Below, piece by piece: positions 45,944-53,636 of a stretch of DNA of 64,000 bases. The notes below the pieces were generated by a model, which saw only the letters and a list, made by a program, of their open reading frames with translations, did no database searches and was not told where the DNA came from. Position numbers and translations under genes: made by a program. The stretch comes from Halanaerobiales bacterium (lineage in GTDB: Bacteria; Bacillota; Halanaerobiia; Halanaerobiales; Halanaerobiaceae), in the NCBI GenBank assembly GCA_016278485.1, contig JADQBT010000010.1, positions 124,001 to 188,000 on the forward strand, in the 5' to 3' direction. Every line of letters starts with the position of its first letter. Position 1 is the first letter of the stretch.

Positions 45944-45985
45944 TAAACATCCCCCCATAGAAAAATGGTTCTCACAATTATAAAT

Positions 45986-46001
45986 TGCAAAAACCATGCC
46001 A
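45986..46001 (-). promoter_or_regulatory. Sigma-54 (-24/-12) promoter of the kamB-kdd operon
   Basis: Minus strand reads TGGCATGGTTTTTGCA: TGGCA at -24 and TTGCA at -12, GG and GC separated by exactly ten bases, as sigma-54 requires. It lies between lysO and kamB, next to the gene for a sigma-54 activator. Confidence 0.88.
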
Positions 46002-46013
46002 ACTAGAACTAGA

Positions 46014-46937
46014 TTATATTTTTATCAACAATGGTACTAAAATCGGTACTAAAGCTGATAATATTGCTCCACTTACAAAAGCAGGTATTACTACAGATTC
46101 TCCTGCTGACTCACGAATAACTGGTAATGTTACATCCATTGCCGTTGCTCCCCCCGGGGCTATAGCTGATGCCCTACCAAGATATTTAACAACAAGCGGT
46201 AAAATGAGCACTGTTATTAACTCGCGAAATACGTTTGCCAAAAAGGCTATTGATCCCAATTTCACACTATATATTTTCGCCAGCATAACACCAGAAAGAC
46301 TATACCAGCCAAAACCTGCCCCAACTGCAGCAGATTCATTGATTCCCATCGAAAATAAATAGCCAATTACGATTGCGCCTATAATACTACCAATGGCAAT
46401 CAGCACTGGTATAATTAACAATTTCCAACTTAATTCTTTAATCTCATAAAAAACTTCTTTATTAACGCCAAGGTCAATACCCACCCCAAATAAAAGTAAT
46501 CCCAGGGCCAGACTGCTAACCCTGTCTAGTATTCCGAGTAATGTTGGTTCTAAAAAAAAGTAGCCAAGTAAGATGCCAGCAACTACTGACCCAAAGATAA
46601 TATATGTCATGGTATGACTATCTTCATCTGTTTCTATACCTTCTTCAACCTGAGCAAATAATTGATCGATTTTAAAACTTATACTAAATATATAGACAAA
46701 AATCAAACTAAAAATAATACTACTTGCAGCCAGAAAAAATGCCTGTAACCCAATCTGGTCAATCTCTCTTAAAATAATTGGATTAGCGCCCAGGTTTGCT
46801 CCCATGGCAAGTAATAATATTATAAGTCCAAACTTCATTACCTTCGCGGAAATCCTAGCCATCATACTAGCTGGACCACTAATATAACCTGCTAAAACGC
46901 CTAATAATAAATATATTATTATATAAGTAAAACTCAT
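46014..46937 (-). CDS. lysO: LysO-family membrane transporter
   Basis: 307-residue polytopic membrane protein of the LysO (YbjE, DUF340) family; E. coli LysO exports L-lysine. The family's internal repeat is visible: LLLAMGANLGANP in the first half and LLLFGVGIDLGVN in the second, plus GWYSLSGVML. AGGAGG before the ATG. In this lysine-fermentation cluster it may export excess lysine or a product, or work as an antiporter; direction is not known. It is between the regulator and kamB. Confidence 0.85.
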   Translation of the reverse strand: MSFTYIIIYLLLGVLAGYISGPASMMARISAKVMKFGLIILLLAMGANLGANPIILREIDQIGLQAFFLAASSIIFSLIFVYIFSISFKIDQLFAQVEEGIETDEDSHTMTYIIFGSVVAGILLGYFFLEPTLLGILDRVSSLALGLLLFGVGIDLGVNKEVFYEIKELSWKLLIIPVLIAIGSIIGAIVIGYLFSMGINESAAVGAGFGWYSLSGVMLAKIYSVKLGSIAFLANVFRELITVLILPLVVKYLGRASAIAPGGATAMDVTLPVIRESAGESVVIPAFVSGAILSALVPILVPLLIKI

Positions 46938-46983
46938 TTTTTCCTCCTTAGATTACAGATTAAACTTTTTTGTCATACTTAAA

Positions 46984-48408
46984 TTACAGATTATATTTTT
47001 TAAGCTTATATTGTAAAGACTGTCTTGAAATTGAAAGTAGTCGGGCTGCCTGGCTTATATTCCTCTCAGTTTCAAGCAAAGCCTTTTGCAAAATATCTTT
47101 TTCTACTTTTTCCAGATAAAAATCTAACTCTGGCAAAGATTCTTGTTCAACAATTGCTTCATTTGCAGCAGAAGGACTTTGCATTCTTTCCTGTAAATAA
47201 TTTGGCAGATTGCTGATCTGAAGCTCTTCATCTGACTGGAGCAAATTAAAAGTTGCCTCAATAACATGTTGCAATTCCCTTACATTTCCTGGCCAATCAT
47301 AATTAATAAATAAAGCTAATAAATTATTAGCTATGCCACTAACCTGTCTGCAAAATTGTTGATTATAATAATCAATAAAGTGATTAACTAATAAAGGAAT
47401 ATCTTTTCTCCTTTCTCTTAAAGGAGGAATTGCTAAATTAATAACACTTAAACGGTAATAGAGATCTTTGCGTAAATAATTATTCTCAATTGCCTCTTCT
47501 GGAGTCATATTAATCGTGGCAATAAAGCGAACATCTATCTCTTTTTCTTCTTTTCCCCCTATTCTTCTGACCATCTTTTCCTGCAGTACTCGTAATAGTT
47601 TAGCCTGAAGAGCTAAATCCATCGCATTAATTTCATCAAGTAAGACAGTGCCTCCGGCGGCTTGCTCGAAGAGACCAGCTCTAGACTTGGCCCCAGTAAA
47701 ACCACCTTTTTCTGTACCAAAGAGCAGACCTTCCAGTAAATCACGCGGTAAGGCAGCACAGTTTTGTGCAATAAAAGGTCGCTTCTGTCTTTGACTTGCA
47801 TTATGAATGCTCTGGGCAAATAATTCTTTACCTGTTCCCGTTTCACCGATTAATAAGACAGCTGAATTTGTTCTAGCTGCTTTAAGTGCATCACTAGTTA
47901 CGCGTGTAAAATTATCTGCAGTCCCAATAATATCTTCAAATTGATAACGAGTATTATTTCTCCCGCAAGATTTTTGGCAGAGCTGTTTTTCAGTTGTTAA
48001 TCCACTCTCTAATCCCTGAACATTATTTAGCAAACTTGCCAGTTCGGTTAGATTTTGTGAAATTTCCATTGCACCAATACTGCCATCTGCAAAACTTAGT
48101 GGTATGGTAGTATTAACAGTTGTAATTTTTTTGCCTTTTAGATTAATAAATGTTTGTTTAATACCAGAGACTGTCCTTTGTTTCCGCAATGCCTGCATGA
48201 GGGTACTACTTTCAGATGTCAGTGACGGATAAAAGCTAAATATGTTTTTACCAATAACCTCTTTTCTATTCAGGCCATCAATTTCAGCTGCTTTTTTATT
48301 ATAATAAATGGTCTCTCCTGATTGATCAACAATATGAATACCTTCATCCAGTTTATCTAAAATTCTCTTAAAGTTAAGATCTGGCATCTTTTCCTTGTTA
48401 TTAATCAA
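46984..48408 (-). CDS. Sigma-54-dependent transcriptional activator with PAS domain
   Basis: RocR/BkdR-type activator, 474 residues. N-terminal PAS sensor (about 10-125), AAA+ central domain (about 170-410) with Walker A GETGTGKELFA, the sigma-54 contact loop GGFTGA (usually GAFTGA) and LPNYLQE-type end, then a Fis-type HTH at the C-terminus (NISQAARLLSISRQSLQYKLKK). The start is TTG at 48408 after AAAGGAG. It almost certainly activates the two sigma-54 promoters of the kam genes; the effector is probably lysine or an intermediate. Confidence 0.9.
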   Translation of the reverse strand: MINNKEKMPDLNFKRILDKLDEGIHIVDQSGETIYYNKKAAEIDGLNRKEVIGKNIFSFYPSLTSESSTLMQALRKQRTVSGIKQTFINLKGKKITTVNTTIPLSFADGSIGAMEISQNLTELASLLNNVQGLESGLTTEKQLCQKSCGRNNTRYQFEDIIGTADNFTRVTSDALKAARTNSAVLLIGETGTGKELFAQSIHNASQRQKRPFIAQNCAALPRDLLEGLLFGTEKGGFTGAKSRAGLFEQAAGGTVLLDEINAMDLALQAKLLRVLQEKMVRRIGGKEEKEIDVRFIATINMTPEEAIENNYLRKDLYYRLSVINLAIPPLRERRKDIPLLVNHFIDYYNQQFCRQVSGIANNLLALFINYDWPGNVRELQHVIEATFNLLQSDEELQISNLPNYLQERMQSPSAANEAIVEQESLPELDFYLEKVEKDILQKALLETERNISQAARLLSISRQSLQYKLKKYNL

Positions 48409-48429
48409 TGATATTCTCCTTTCAGAGGA

Positions 48430-48465
48430 TGCAAAATATTTTGCTATCTTGCAAATTATTTTGCA
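48430..48465. promoter_or_regulatory. Pair of 16-bp palindromes before the sigma-54 activator gene
   Basis: Two copies of TGCAAAwTATTTTGCw at 48430-48445 and 48450-48465, 14 of 16 positions identical and centres exactly 20 bases apart (two helical turns). The first contains a perfect 14-bp palindrome. They lie directly upstream of the activator gene and overlap the racemase stop. They look like binding sites of the activator's Fis-type domain. Confidence 0.7.
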
Positions 48466-49523
48466 TGATATTGCTTTGCTAGATAAGGTGATGTCATCGC
48501 GCGCAGCATTGCACTATAGTTGAGATAAAAGCGCATTTTATCTCCTACCTGGATTTCTTCAGCCAAATCAGTCACATCTACTAATAGATGGTCACTGCTG
48601 GCTCCAAGCACCTGTACTCCTGCCAGAACAGGAATTAAGCCTTCAATTTCAGTGTCTTGTCTACCTACGGCAAGAATTGCCCTTCTTCTTATTCCTTTAT
48701 CTATAAATTCCGGTTGGTTCCCAAAAGCATCACAACCAATTTCACCTGTGGGAAGAGATGGTTTCTCTTTGAGCTCTATTATCTCTGCACTAAGCTGAAA
48801 ATTATAACTGTTTAGGTAATCAATTTCTCTTTGGTGGGTAATATCTGTGCCTTGTAATAGTCCCTCACCAACCCGCAGATGATTTATGCCAGCAGGCAAT
48901 TTGCCTTGCTCAATTAGTTTTGTTGTTGCCGTATTACCGCCTGATAGCATGGGAAGTTTAAGCTTGAATTCATTCTCTAATCTATCTTTAAGTTCAATAA
49001 TTTTTTGCGTGTTTTTAACAGTAGGTAGAACACCACCATAACAACCCACGTTTGTGCCTAAGCCCTTTATTTCTAAACTTGGTAATTTAATAATCTCTGC
49101 AAAAAATTCAATTAACTCTTCTGGGAGCACACCCTCTCTGAGATCACCTACATCAACCATGACAATGATGCCAGCTTTTTTACCTATTTTTTGAGCCAAA
49201 TCACTTAAATAACGACAAGTTTTCACTTCACTGACAAGGGAGATATCAACATATTTGATAACGTCATCTATTTCACTCAATGCTGGCAGACGAAGTAGAA
49301 TAACTTCCTTTTCATAACCCATTTGGCGAAGGGCAATAATATTTTTTAACCTTGAATCACCGATACTTGTTAATCCTGCATCCATAAATGACTGCATAAC
49401 TCTTTGATCTCCTGCTGCTCCTTTAACAACTCCTGTTAATTTAATATCATTTTTTTGACATATTTGTAGCATTTTTTTAACATTTTCTTCTATTTGATCA
49501 AGATAAATATCTATAGTTGGCAT
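48456..49523 (-). CDS. Alanine/ornithine-racemase-family PLP enzyme, putative lysine racemase
   Basis: PLP-dependent fold-type III racemase of the ornithine racemase (Orr) group. Lys34 in GVVKGAAGD is the probable PLP lysine; GTNVGCYGG, LSGGNTATTK, INHLRVGEGLL and YSAMLRAMTSPY are shared with Orr. About 355 residues. The ATG at 49523 has GAGGAGA upstream. In this cluster it could produce D-lysine, a substrate of KamDE, giving a second entry beside KamA. Ornithine is an alternative substrate; no ora/ort genes are in the window. Confidence 0.8.
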   Translation of the reverse strand: MPTIDIYLDQIEENVKKMLQICQKNDIKLTGVVKGAAGDQRVMQSFMDAGLTSIGDSRLKNIIALRQMGYEKEVILLRLPALSEIDDVIKYVDISLVSEVKTCRYLSDLAQKIGKKAGIIVMVDVGDLREGVLPEELIEFFAEIIKLPSLEIKGLGTNVGCYGGVLPTVKNTQKIIELKDRLENEFKLKLPMLSGGNTATTKLIEQGKLPAGINHLRVGEGLLQGTDITHQREIDYLNSYNFQLSAEIIELKEKPSLPTGEIGCDAFGNQPEFIDKGIRRRAILAVGRQDTEIEGLIPVLAGVQVLGASSDHLLVDVTDLAEEIQVGDKMRFYLNYSAMLRAMTSPYLAKQYHAK

Positions 49524-49597
49524 CTGCAATCTCCTCACTCCTTTTCCTTACATATTATTTATTTCTACAAAGAACTGCCTTCCTCCTTCACAAAAAC

Positions 49598-49613
49598 TGG
49601 CATAATTAATGCA
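49598..49613 (+). promoter_or_regulatory. Sigma-54 (-24/-12) promoter of kamA
   Basis: TGGCATAATTAATGCA: GG and GC separated by ten bases, matching the sigma-54 consensus at most positions. The predicted start lies about 33 bases before kamA, whose ribosome site AAGGAGG follows. Confidence 0.82.
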
Positions 49614-49656
49614 TTTTACTTATATAAACAGATCATCTTAAGGAGGATATTGATAG

Positions 49657-50847
49657 ATGAATGATTATAAAAAATTTGCTCTCTGGCAAGATGTAAAACC
49701 AGAAGAGTGGCATGATTGGCACTGGCAAGTTGCAAACCGCATTACCAACGTGGATCAGCTAGCTCGCATAATTGATCTCAGCTTAGCTGAGAAAGAAGAA
49801 ATTTCTAAAGCACTAAAAAAATTACGCATGGCAATTACTCCATATTATGCAACTTTATTTGATGCCAAAAATAAGCTTTGCCCTATTAAACAACAGGCTA
49901 TCCCAACAGCTCATGAATTGGACTTTGGCTCGGCTGATTTAAACGATCCGCTTCATGAAGATATTGATGCACCTGTTCCTGGCCTAACCCATCGCTATCC
50001 AGACCGCGTTCTACTTCTCATAACTGATCAGTGTTCCATGTATTGTCGCCATTGTACCAGAAGACGGTTTGCTGGTTCTACAGATAAGCCTTTAGCTCAA
50101 GAACAGATCGAATCAGCTATTAATTATATTGCCAACCACCAACAAATACGGGATGTATTGCTTTCTGGTGGTGACGCCCTTTTAATCGATAATAAAAGAC
50201 TAGAACAAATAATTAAAAAAATTAGAGAAATTCCACATGTGGAAATCATTAGAATTGGCACCAGGACCCCAGTTGTTCTACCACAGAGAATCACTTCCAA
50301 ACTAGTCAATATCTTAAAAAAATACCAGCCTATCTACCTTAACACTCACTTTAATCATCCATCAGAAATTACGCCTGCTTCCCAGGCAGCCTGTGCACGA
50401 CTGGCTGATGCAGGGATTCCTCTTGCTAATCAGTCGGTACTTTTAAAAGGCATTAATGATCAACCCGCTATTATGAAAAAACTTGTGCAAAAACTACTAC
50501 AGATTAGAGTCAGACCTTATTATTTATACCAGTGTGACTTATCCCAAGGTATTGAACACTTTCGAACACCTGTTAGTAGAGGTTTGGAAATTATGGAATC
50601 ATTAAGACAACATACTAGTGGTTTAGCTGTTCCTACTTATGTAATAGATGCACCTGGTGGTGGTGGTAAAATTCCAGTCAGTCCCCAATATATGATATTG
50701 CAGGCAGATGGAAAAGTGATTTTAAGAAATTATGAGGGTAATATTTATGCTTATACAGAACCAGGTTATCAGGCTACTTCCCATCAACAACCAGAAGCTA
50801 ATGAAGGTATTAGTCAATTAATAGCTAATGATAAATTTACACTTTAA
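49657..50847 (+). CDS. kamA: Lysine 2,3-aminomutase
   Basis: Radical SAM, PLP-dependent enzyme converting L-lysine to L-beta-lysine, the first step of lysine fermentation. The 396 residues include the radical SAM cluster motif CSMYCRHC (Cys126, Cys130, Cys133), HLDFGSADLNDPL-like LNDPLHED, LSGGDALL, and the PLP-lysine motif DAPGGGGKIP. It is transcribed divergently from the rest of the cluster, with its own sigma-54 promoter, and ends at a strong terminator. Confidence 0.94.
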   Translation: MNDYKKFALWQDVKPEEWHDWHWQVANRITNVDQLARIIDLSLAEKEEISKALKKLRMAITPYYATLFDAKNKLCPIKQQAIPTAHELDFGSADLNDPLHEDIDAPVPGLTHRYPDRVLLLITDQCSMYCRHCTRRRFAGSTDKPLAQEQIESAINYIANHQQIRDVLLSGGDALLIDNKRLEQIIKKIREIPHVEIIRIGTRTPVVLPQRITSKLVNILKKYQPIYLNTHFNHPSEITPASQAACARLADAGIPLANQSVLLKGINDQPAIMKKLVQKLLQIRVRPYYLYQCDLSQGIEHFRTPVSRGLEIMESLRQHTSGLAVPTYVIDAPGGGGKIPVSPQYMILQADGKVILRNYEGNIYAYTEPGYQATSHQQPEANEGISQLIANDKFTL

Positions 50848-50852
50848 AGAAC

Positions 50853-50882
50853 AAAGCAGAACAGGCTGACCTGTTCTGCTTT
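50853..50882. terminator. Bidirectional terminator between kamA and hbd
   Basis: Thirteen-base-pair stem (50853-50865 / 50870-50882), CTGA loop, T-rich exit on the plus strand and A-rich entry, between convergent genes. Confidence 0.9.
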
Positions 50883-50896
50883 TATTTTATTCAATT

Positions 50897-51739
50897 TTAA
50901 TAAGTATAAAAACCTTCTCCAGATTTTCTGCCCAGTTGGCCTGCCCTAACTTTTTTTCTTAATAAAGGAGCTGGCCGATATTTGCTATCTGCAAAATCTT
51001 GATAAAGTGTTTCCATGATAGCTAAACAAACATCTAAGCCTATTAAATCTCCCAGAGCTAATGGACCGATGGGATGATTAGCCCCCAATTTCATGGCTGA
51101 GTCAATATCTTCAGCCAACGCAATCTTTTCTCCCAATAAAAAGGCAGCTTCATTAATCATTGGTATTAAAAGACGGTTAACAATAAATCCGGGTGATTCA
51201 TTAACTTCAACTGGCTTTTTGCTTATTTTTTCAATAAAAACTTTAACTTCTGCAAAAACTTCTTCAGAAGTAGTCAATCCTCTTATCAACTCGACTAACT
51301 TCATGATAGGTGCAGGATTAAAAAAGTGAACACCTAAGACTTTTTCAGGCCTAGATGTTACTGAAGCCAGTTCAGTAATGCTTAACGCAGATGTATTGCT
51401 AGCTAGAATAGTCTTCTTCTGACAAACTTCATCCAGTTGTCTGAAAATTTTCTTTTTCATTTCCATCTTTTCAGTCGCAGCTTCAATCACAAGATCCACA
51501 TCTCTTATGGAGTCTATTTTTTTTGTAGTTGTTACGCGATCCAAAATATTATTTTTTTCATCTTCAGTTATTCTTTCTTTTTGGACCAGTCTGTTCAGAC
51601 CTCCAGCTATTCTAGTCACTGCCTTATCCAACATTTCTTCTTCAATGTCTCTTAAAATAACTTCATAACCAGCTTCTGCAACTACCTGAGCAATGCCACT
51701 TCCCATGGTACCGGCGCCTATTACAGCAATTTTTTGCAA
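50897..51739 (-). CDS. hbd: 3-hydroxybutyryl-CoA dehydrogenase
   Basis: Interconverts acetoacetyl-CoA and 3-hydroxybutyryl-CoA. About 280 residues: N-terminal NAD motif AVIGAGTMGSGIAQV, SNTSALSITE, HFFNPAPIMKLVE with the catalytic His, and C-terminal SGEGFYTY. The start is TTG at 51739, ten bases after GGAGGGAG, which gives the usual Hbd length. Next to the lysine cluster it may route the acetoacetate branch to butyrate, but it has its own promoter and lies beyond the terminator. Confidence 0.9.
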   Translation of the reverse strand: MQKIAVIGAGTMGSGIAQVVAEAGYEVILRDIEEEMLDKAVTRIAGGLNRLVQKERITEDEKNNILDRVTTTKKIDSIRDVDLVIEAATEKMEMKKKIFRQLDEVCQKKTILASNTSALSITELASVTSRPEKVLGVHFFNPAPIMKLVELIRGLTTSEEVFAEVKVFIEKISKKPVEVNESPGFIVNRLLIPMINEAAFLLGEKIALAEDIDSAMKLGANHPIGPLALGDLIGLDVCLAIMETLYQDFADSKYRPAPLLRKKVRAGQLGRKSGEGFYTY

Positions 51740-51801
51740 AATAAATCGCTCCCTCCAGATATATTTTCCATCTTCATACCAGTACCTTTTTATTAACTGT
51801 A

Positions 51802-51830
51802 ACTTTATCATAATCAGGAATTTTTTTCAA
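51802..51830 (-). promoter_or_regulatory. Promoter of hbd
   Basis: Minus strand TTGAAA (51825-51830), 17-base spacer, TAAAGT (51802-51807), about 50 bases before the hbd ribosome site. Confidence 0.6.
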
Positions 51831-51897
51831 TTTAAGCTGCAATTTATTTGTGCTAAAATTTATTCTGCAAACTTCTTATCTAATAATTTTACATACA

Positions 51898-51930
51898 AAA
51901 AAACCTAGCTAGCTAACCACTAGGTTTTTT
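51898..51930 (-). terminator. Terminator of hsp20
   Basis: Eleven-base-pair stem (51898-51908 / 51920-51930) with an 11-base loop; A/T tails on both sides make it a rho-independent terminator about ten bases past the hsp20 stop. Confidence 0.8.
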
Positions 51931-51939
51931 CTCGAATCT

Positions 51940-52377
51940 TTACTGAATTTCAATGCGTTGGGAAGGGTCAATCTCTTTCTCTAACTTGGGAAGACGCACA
52001 TACAAAATACCATTAATATATTCTGCTCTGATAGCATCCTGATTTACATGTTCTAAATAAAAATCTCTACTAAAGCTCCCACTTCTTCTCTCTTTGCGAA
52101 TGTAATTTTCTCCTTTTTCTTCGCTTGTTATTTCGTTTTTTGCAGAAATTATTAGATAATTATCTTTCAATTCAAGCTTGATATCCTCTTTCTTTACTCC
52201 AGGCATTTCTGCCTCAATAACATATTCCTCTTTTTTCTCTTTAATATCAATTTTAAAATCTTTTTCTGCAATATCTAGTACATCATTAAAGAAGCTGGAG
52301 ACAAGTGAATTAATCGGAACATTTTGTGACATCATACCTTTCTTGTTGCGATTTCTAAAAGGAATCATATCAAACAA
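51940..52377 (-). CDS. Hsp20/alpha-crystallin small heat-shock protein
   Basis: ATP-independent chaperone forming oligomers that hold unfolded proteins. About 145 residues with an alpha-crystallin domain (FKIDIKEKKEEYVIEAEMPGV, given in part) including the AEMPGVKKEDI and NGILYVRLPK motifs. The TTG at 52377 is preferred: GGAGGTG lies six bases upstream and the resulting N-terminus FDMIPFRN matches clostridial relatives. No CIRCE or HrcA box is seen upstream. Confidence 0.88.
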   Translation of the reverse strand: MFDMIPFRNRNKKGMMSQNVPINSLVSSFFNDVLDIAEKDFKIDIKEKKEEYVIEAEMPGVKKEDIKLELKDNYLIISAKNEITSEEKGENYIRKERRSGSFSRDFYLEHVNQDAIRAEYINGILYVRLPKLEKEIDPSQRIEIQ

Positions 52378-52460
52378 TATCAACACCTCCATAGGACTAG
52401 TATTGCATACAACTATTTTCTCTATTCATCAGATAAAAAATCATTATTAACCAAGGCTAC

Positions 52461-53594
52461 CTAGACTAATTTCCCGGATATATAGACTTGTTCAACTTGC
52501 ATCTGCTCATTAAATAATACTAAGTCAGCTGCCAATCCTCTCTTGATACTGCCTGTATAAAGATCAATTCCTATCCTACGAGCAGGATTTAATGTAGCCA
52601 TGCGTATAACTTCATCTAATCTAAGATCTGTCACAGATAAAACATTGCGAATAGCCTGATCTAAAGTTAATACACTTCCAGCTAGTGAGCCATTTTCCAG
52701 GCGAGCTGCACCATCTTTAACTATTACCTTCTGGCCGCCAAGTTCATATTTGCCTTCACTTAAACCACAAGCTTCCATTGCATCAGATACTAAAATAATT
52801 TTGTCAACACCTTTTGCTTTGATAGCCAGTCTGATGATAGCTGGATGAAGATGTATTAAATCAGTGATTAATTCAACTGTAAGGTCAGTGTCTAGAGCTC
52901 CACCAACAAGACCCGGTTGGCGATGGTGTAAACCACTCATTGCATTAAAAAGATGGGTAGCATGTGCTAAGCCTGTCTCACTTGCTATTAATAACTCTTC
53001 ATAAGTAGCAGCTGAATGTCCAACTGAAGCTATGATATTATAACTTCTTAGTTTTCTAATTAAATCCCCTGCTCCATCTTCTTCTGGAGCCAAGGTCATT
53101 ATTTTCACCAGATCATAAAATTCAGCCAATAATTCAGCATCTGCACTCAAAATATTATTACTATCCTGTGCTCCAATATATTTTTTGCTGATAAAAGGTC
53201 CTTCCGCATGAGCTCCGACTACTCTGGCCCCACTTGTTCCCTCTTGCATTGCTTGCCGCAGACTAGTAAGAGCCTTTTTAATAGCAGCTGGCGGCATTGT
53301 CATTGTGGTAGGTAGAAAAGAAGTTGTTCCATATTTAGCTAATGTAGAACTGATCACTTCAATTGATCTCAGTTCACCATCCATGGTATCTTTCCCTCCT
53401 GCTCCGTGAATATGAATATCTATCAGACCAGGAGTAAGAAAACCTGCTTTCCCATTAATCAATTTATCAACCCGATTACCCTCTATTGTATAAGGGAGAA
53501 TTTGCTCAATTTTATTACTAAAAATAATTGAACCATTTTCCAATACTCTATCTGCTAAGACAATATTAATATTTGTTATACCATATTTTTGCAT
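52461..53594 (-). CDS. nagA: N-acetylglucosamine-6-phosphate deacetylase
   Basis: Releases acetate from GlcNAc-6-phosphate, feeding amino-sugar recycling. The 377-residue amidohydrolase shows DIHIHGAGGKDTMDG, AEGPFISKKYIGAQ, HATHLFNAMSGLHHR and LVSDAM, the known substrate and metal sites. GGAGG before the ATG. It follows the Lon-like gene after 42 bases; no nagB is in the window. Confidence 0.92.
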   Translation of the reverse strand: MQKYGITNINIVLADRVLENGSIIFSNKIEQILPYTIEGNRVDKLINGKAGFLTPGLIDIHIHGAGGKDTMDGELRSIEVISSTLAKYGTTSFLPTTMTMPPAAIKKALTSLRQAMQEGTSGARVVGAHAEGPFISKKYIGAQDSNNILSADAELLAEFYDLVKIMTLAPEEDGAGDLIRKLRSYNIIASVGHSAATYEELLIASETGLAHATHLFNAMSGLHHRQPGLVGGALDTDLTVELITDLIHLHPAIIRLAIKAKGVDKIILVSDAMEACGLSEGKYELGGQKVIVKDGAARLENGSLAGSVLTLDQAIRNVLSVTDLRLDEVIRMATLNPARRIGIDLYTGSIKRGLAADLVLFNEQMQVEQVYISGKLV

Positions 53595-53636
53595 GATTAA
53601 ACCTCCAATATATCTAATTAATTCAACAGTATTTAA

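Noticed and set aside
45944-45997. Longer KamB reading frame starting at 45997
   Set aside because: The extra 18 codons would overlap the sigma-54 promoter and lack a ribosome site; GTG 45943 has GGGGGG at proper spacing.
47088-47100. TTTTGCAAAATAT inside the activator gene as another copy of the paired palindrome
   Set aside because: Only a partial match, inside coding sequence and unpaired; likely chance in AT-rich DNA.
52378-52460. CIRCE or similar heat-shock operator before hsp20
   Set aside because: No TTAGCACTC/GAGTGCTAA inverted repeat is present.
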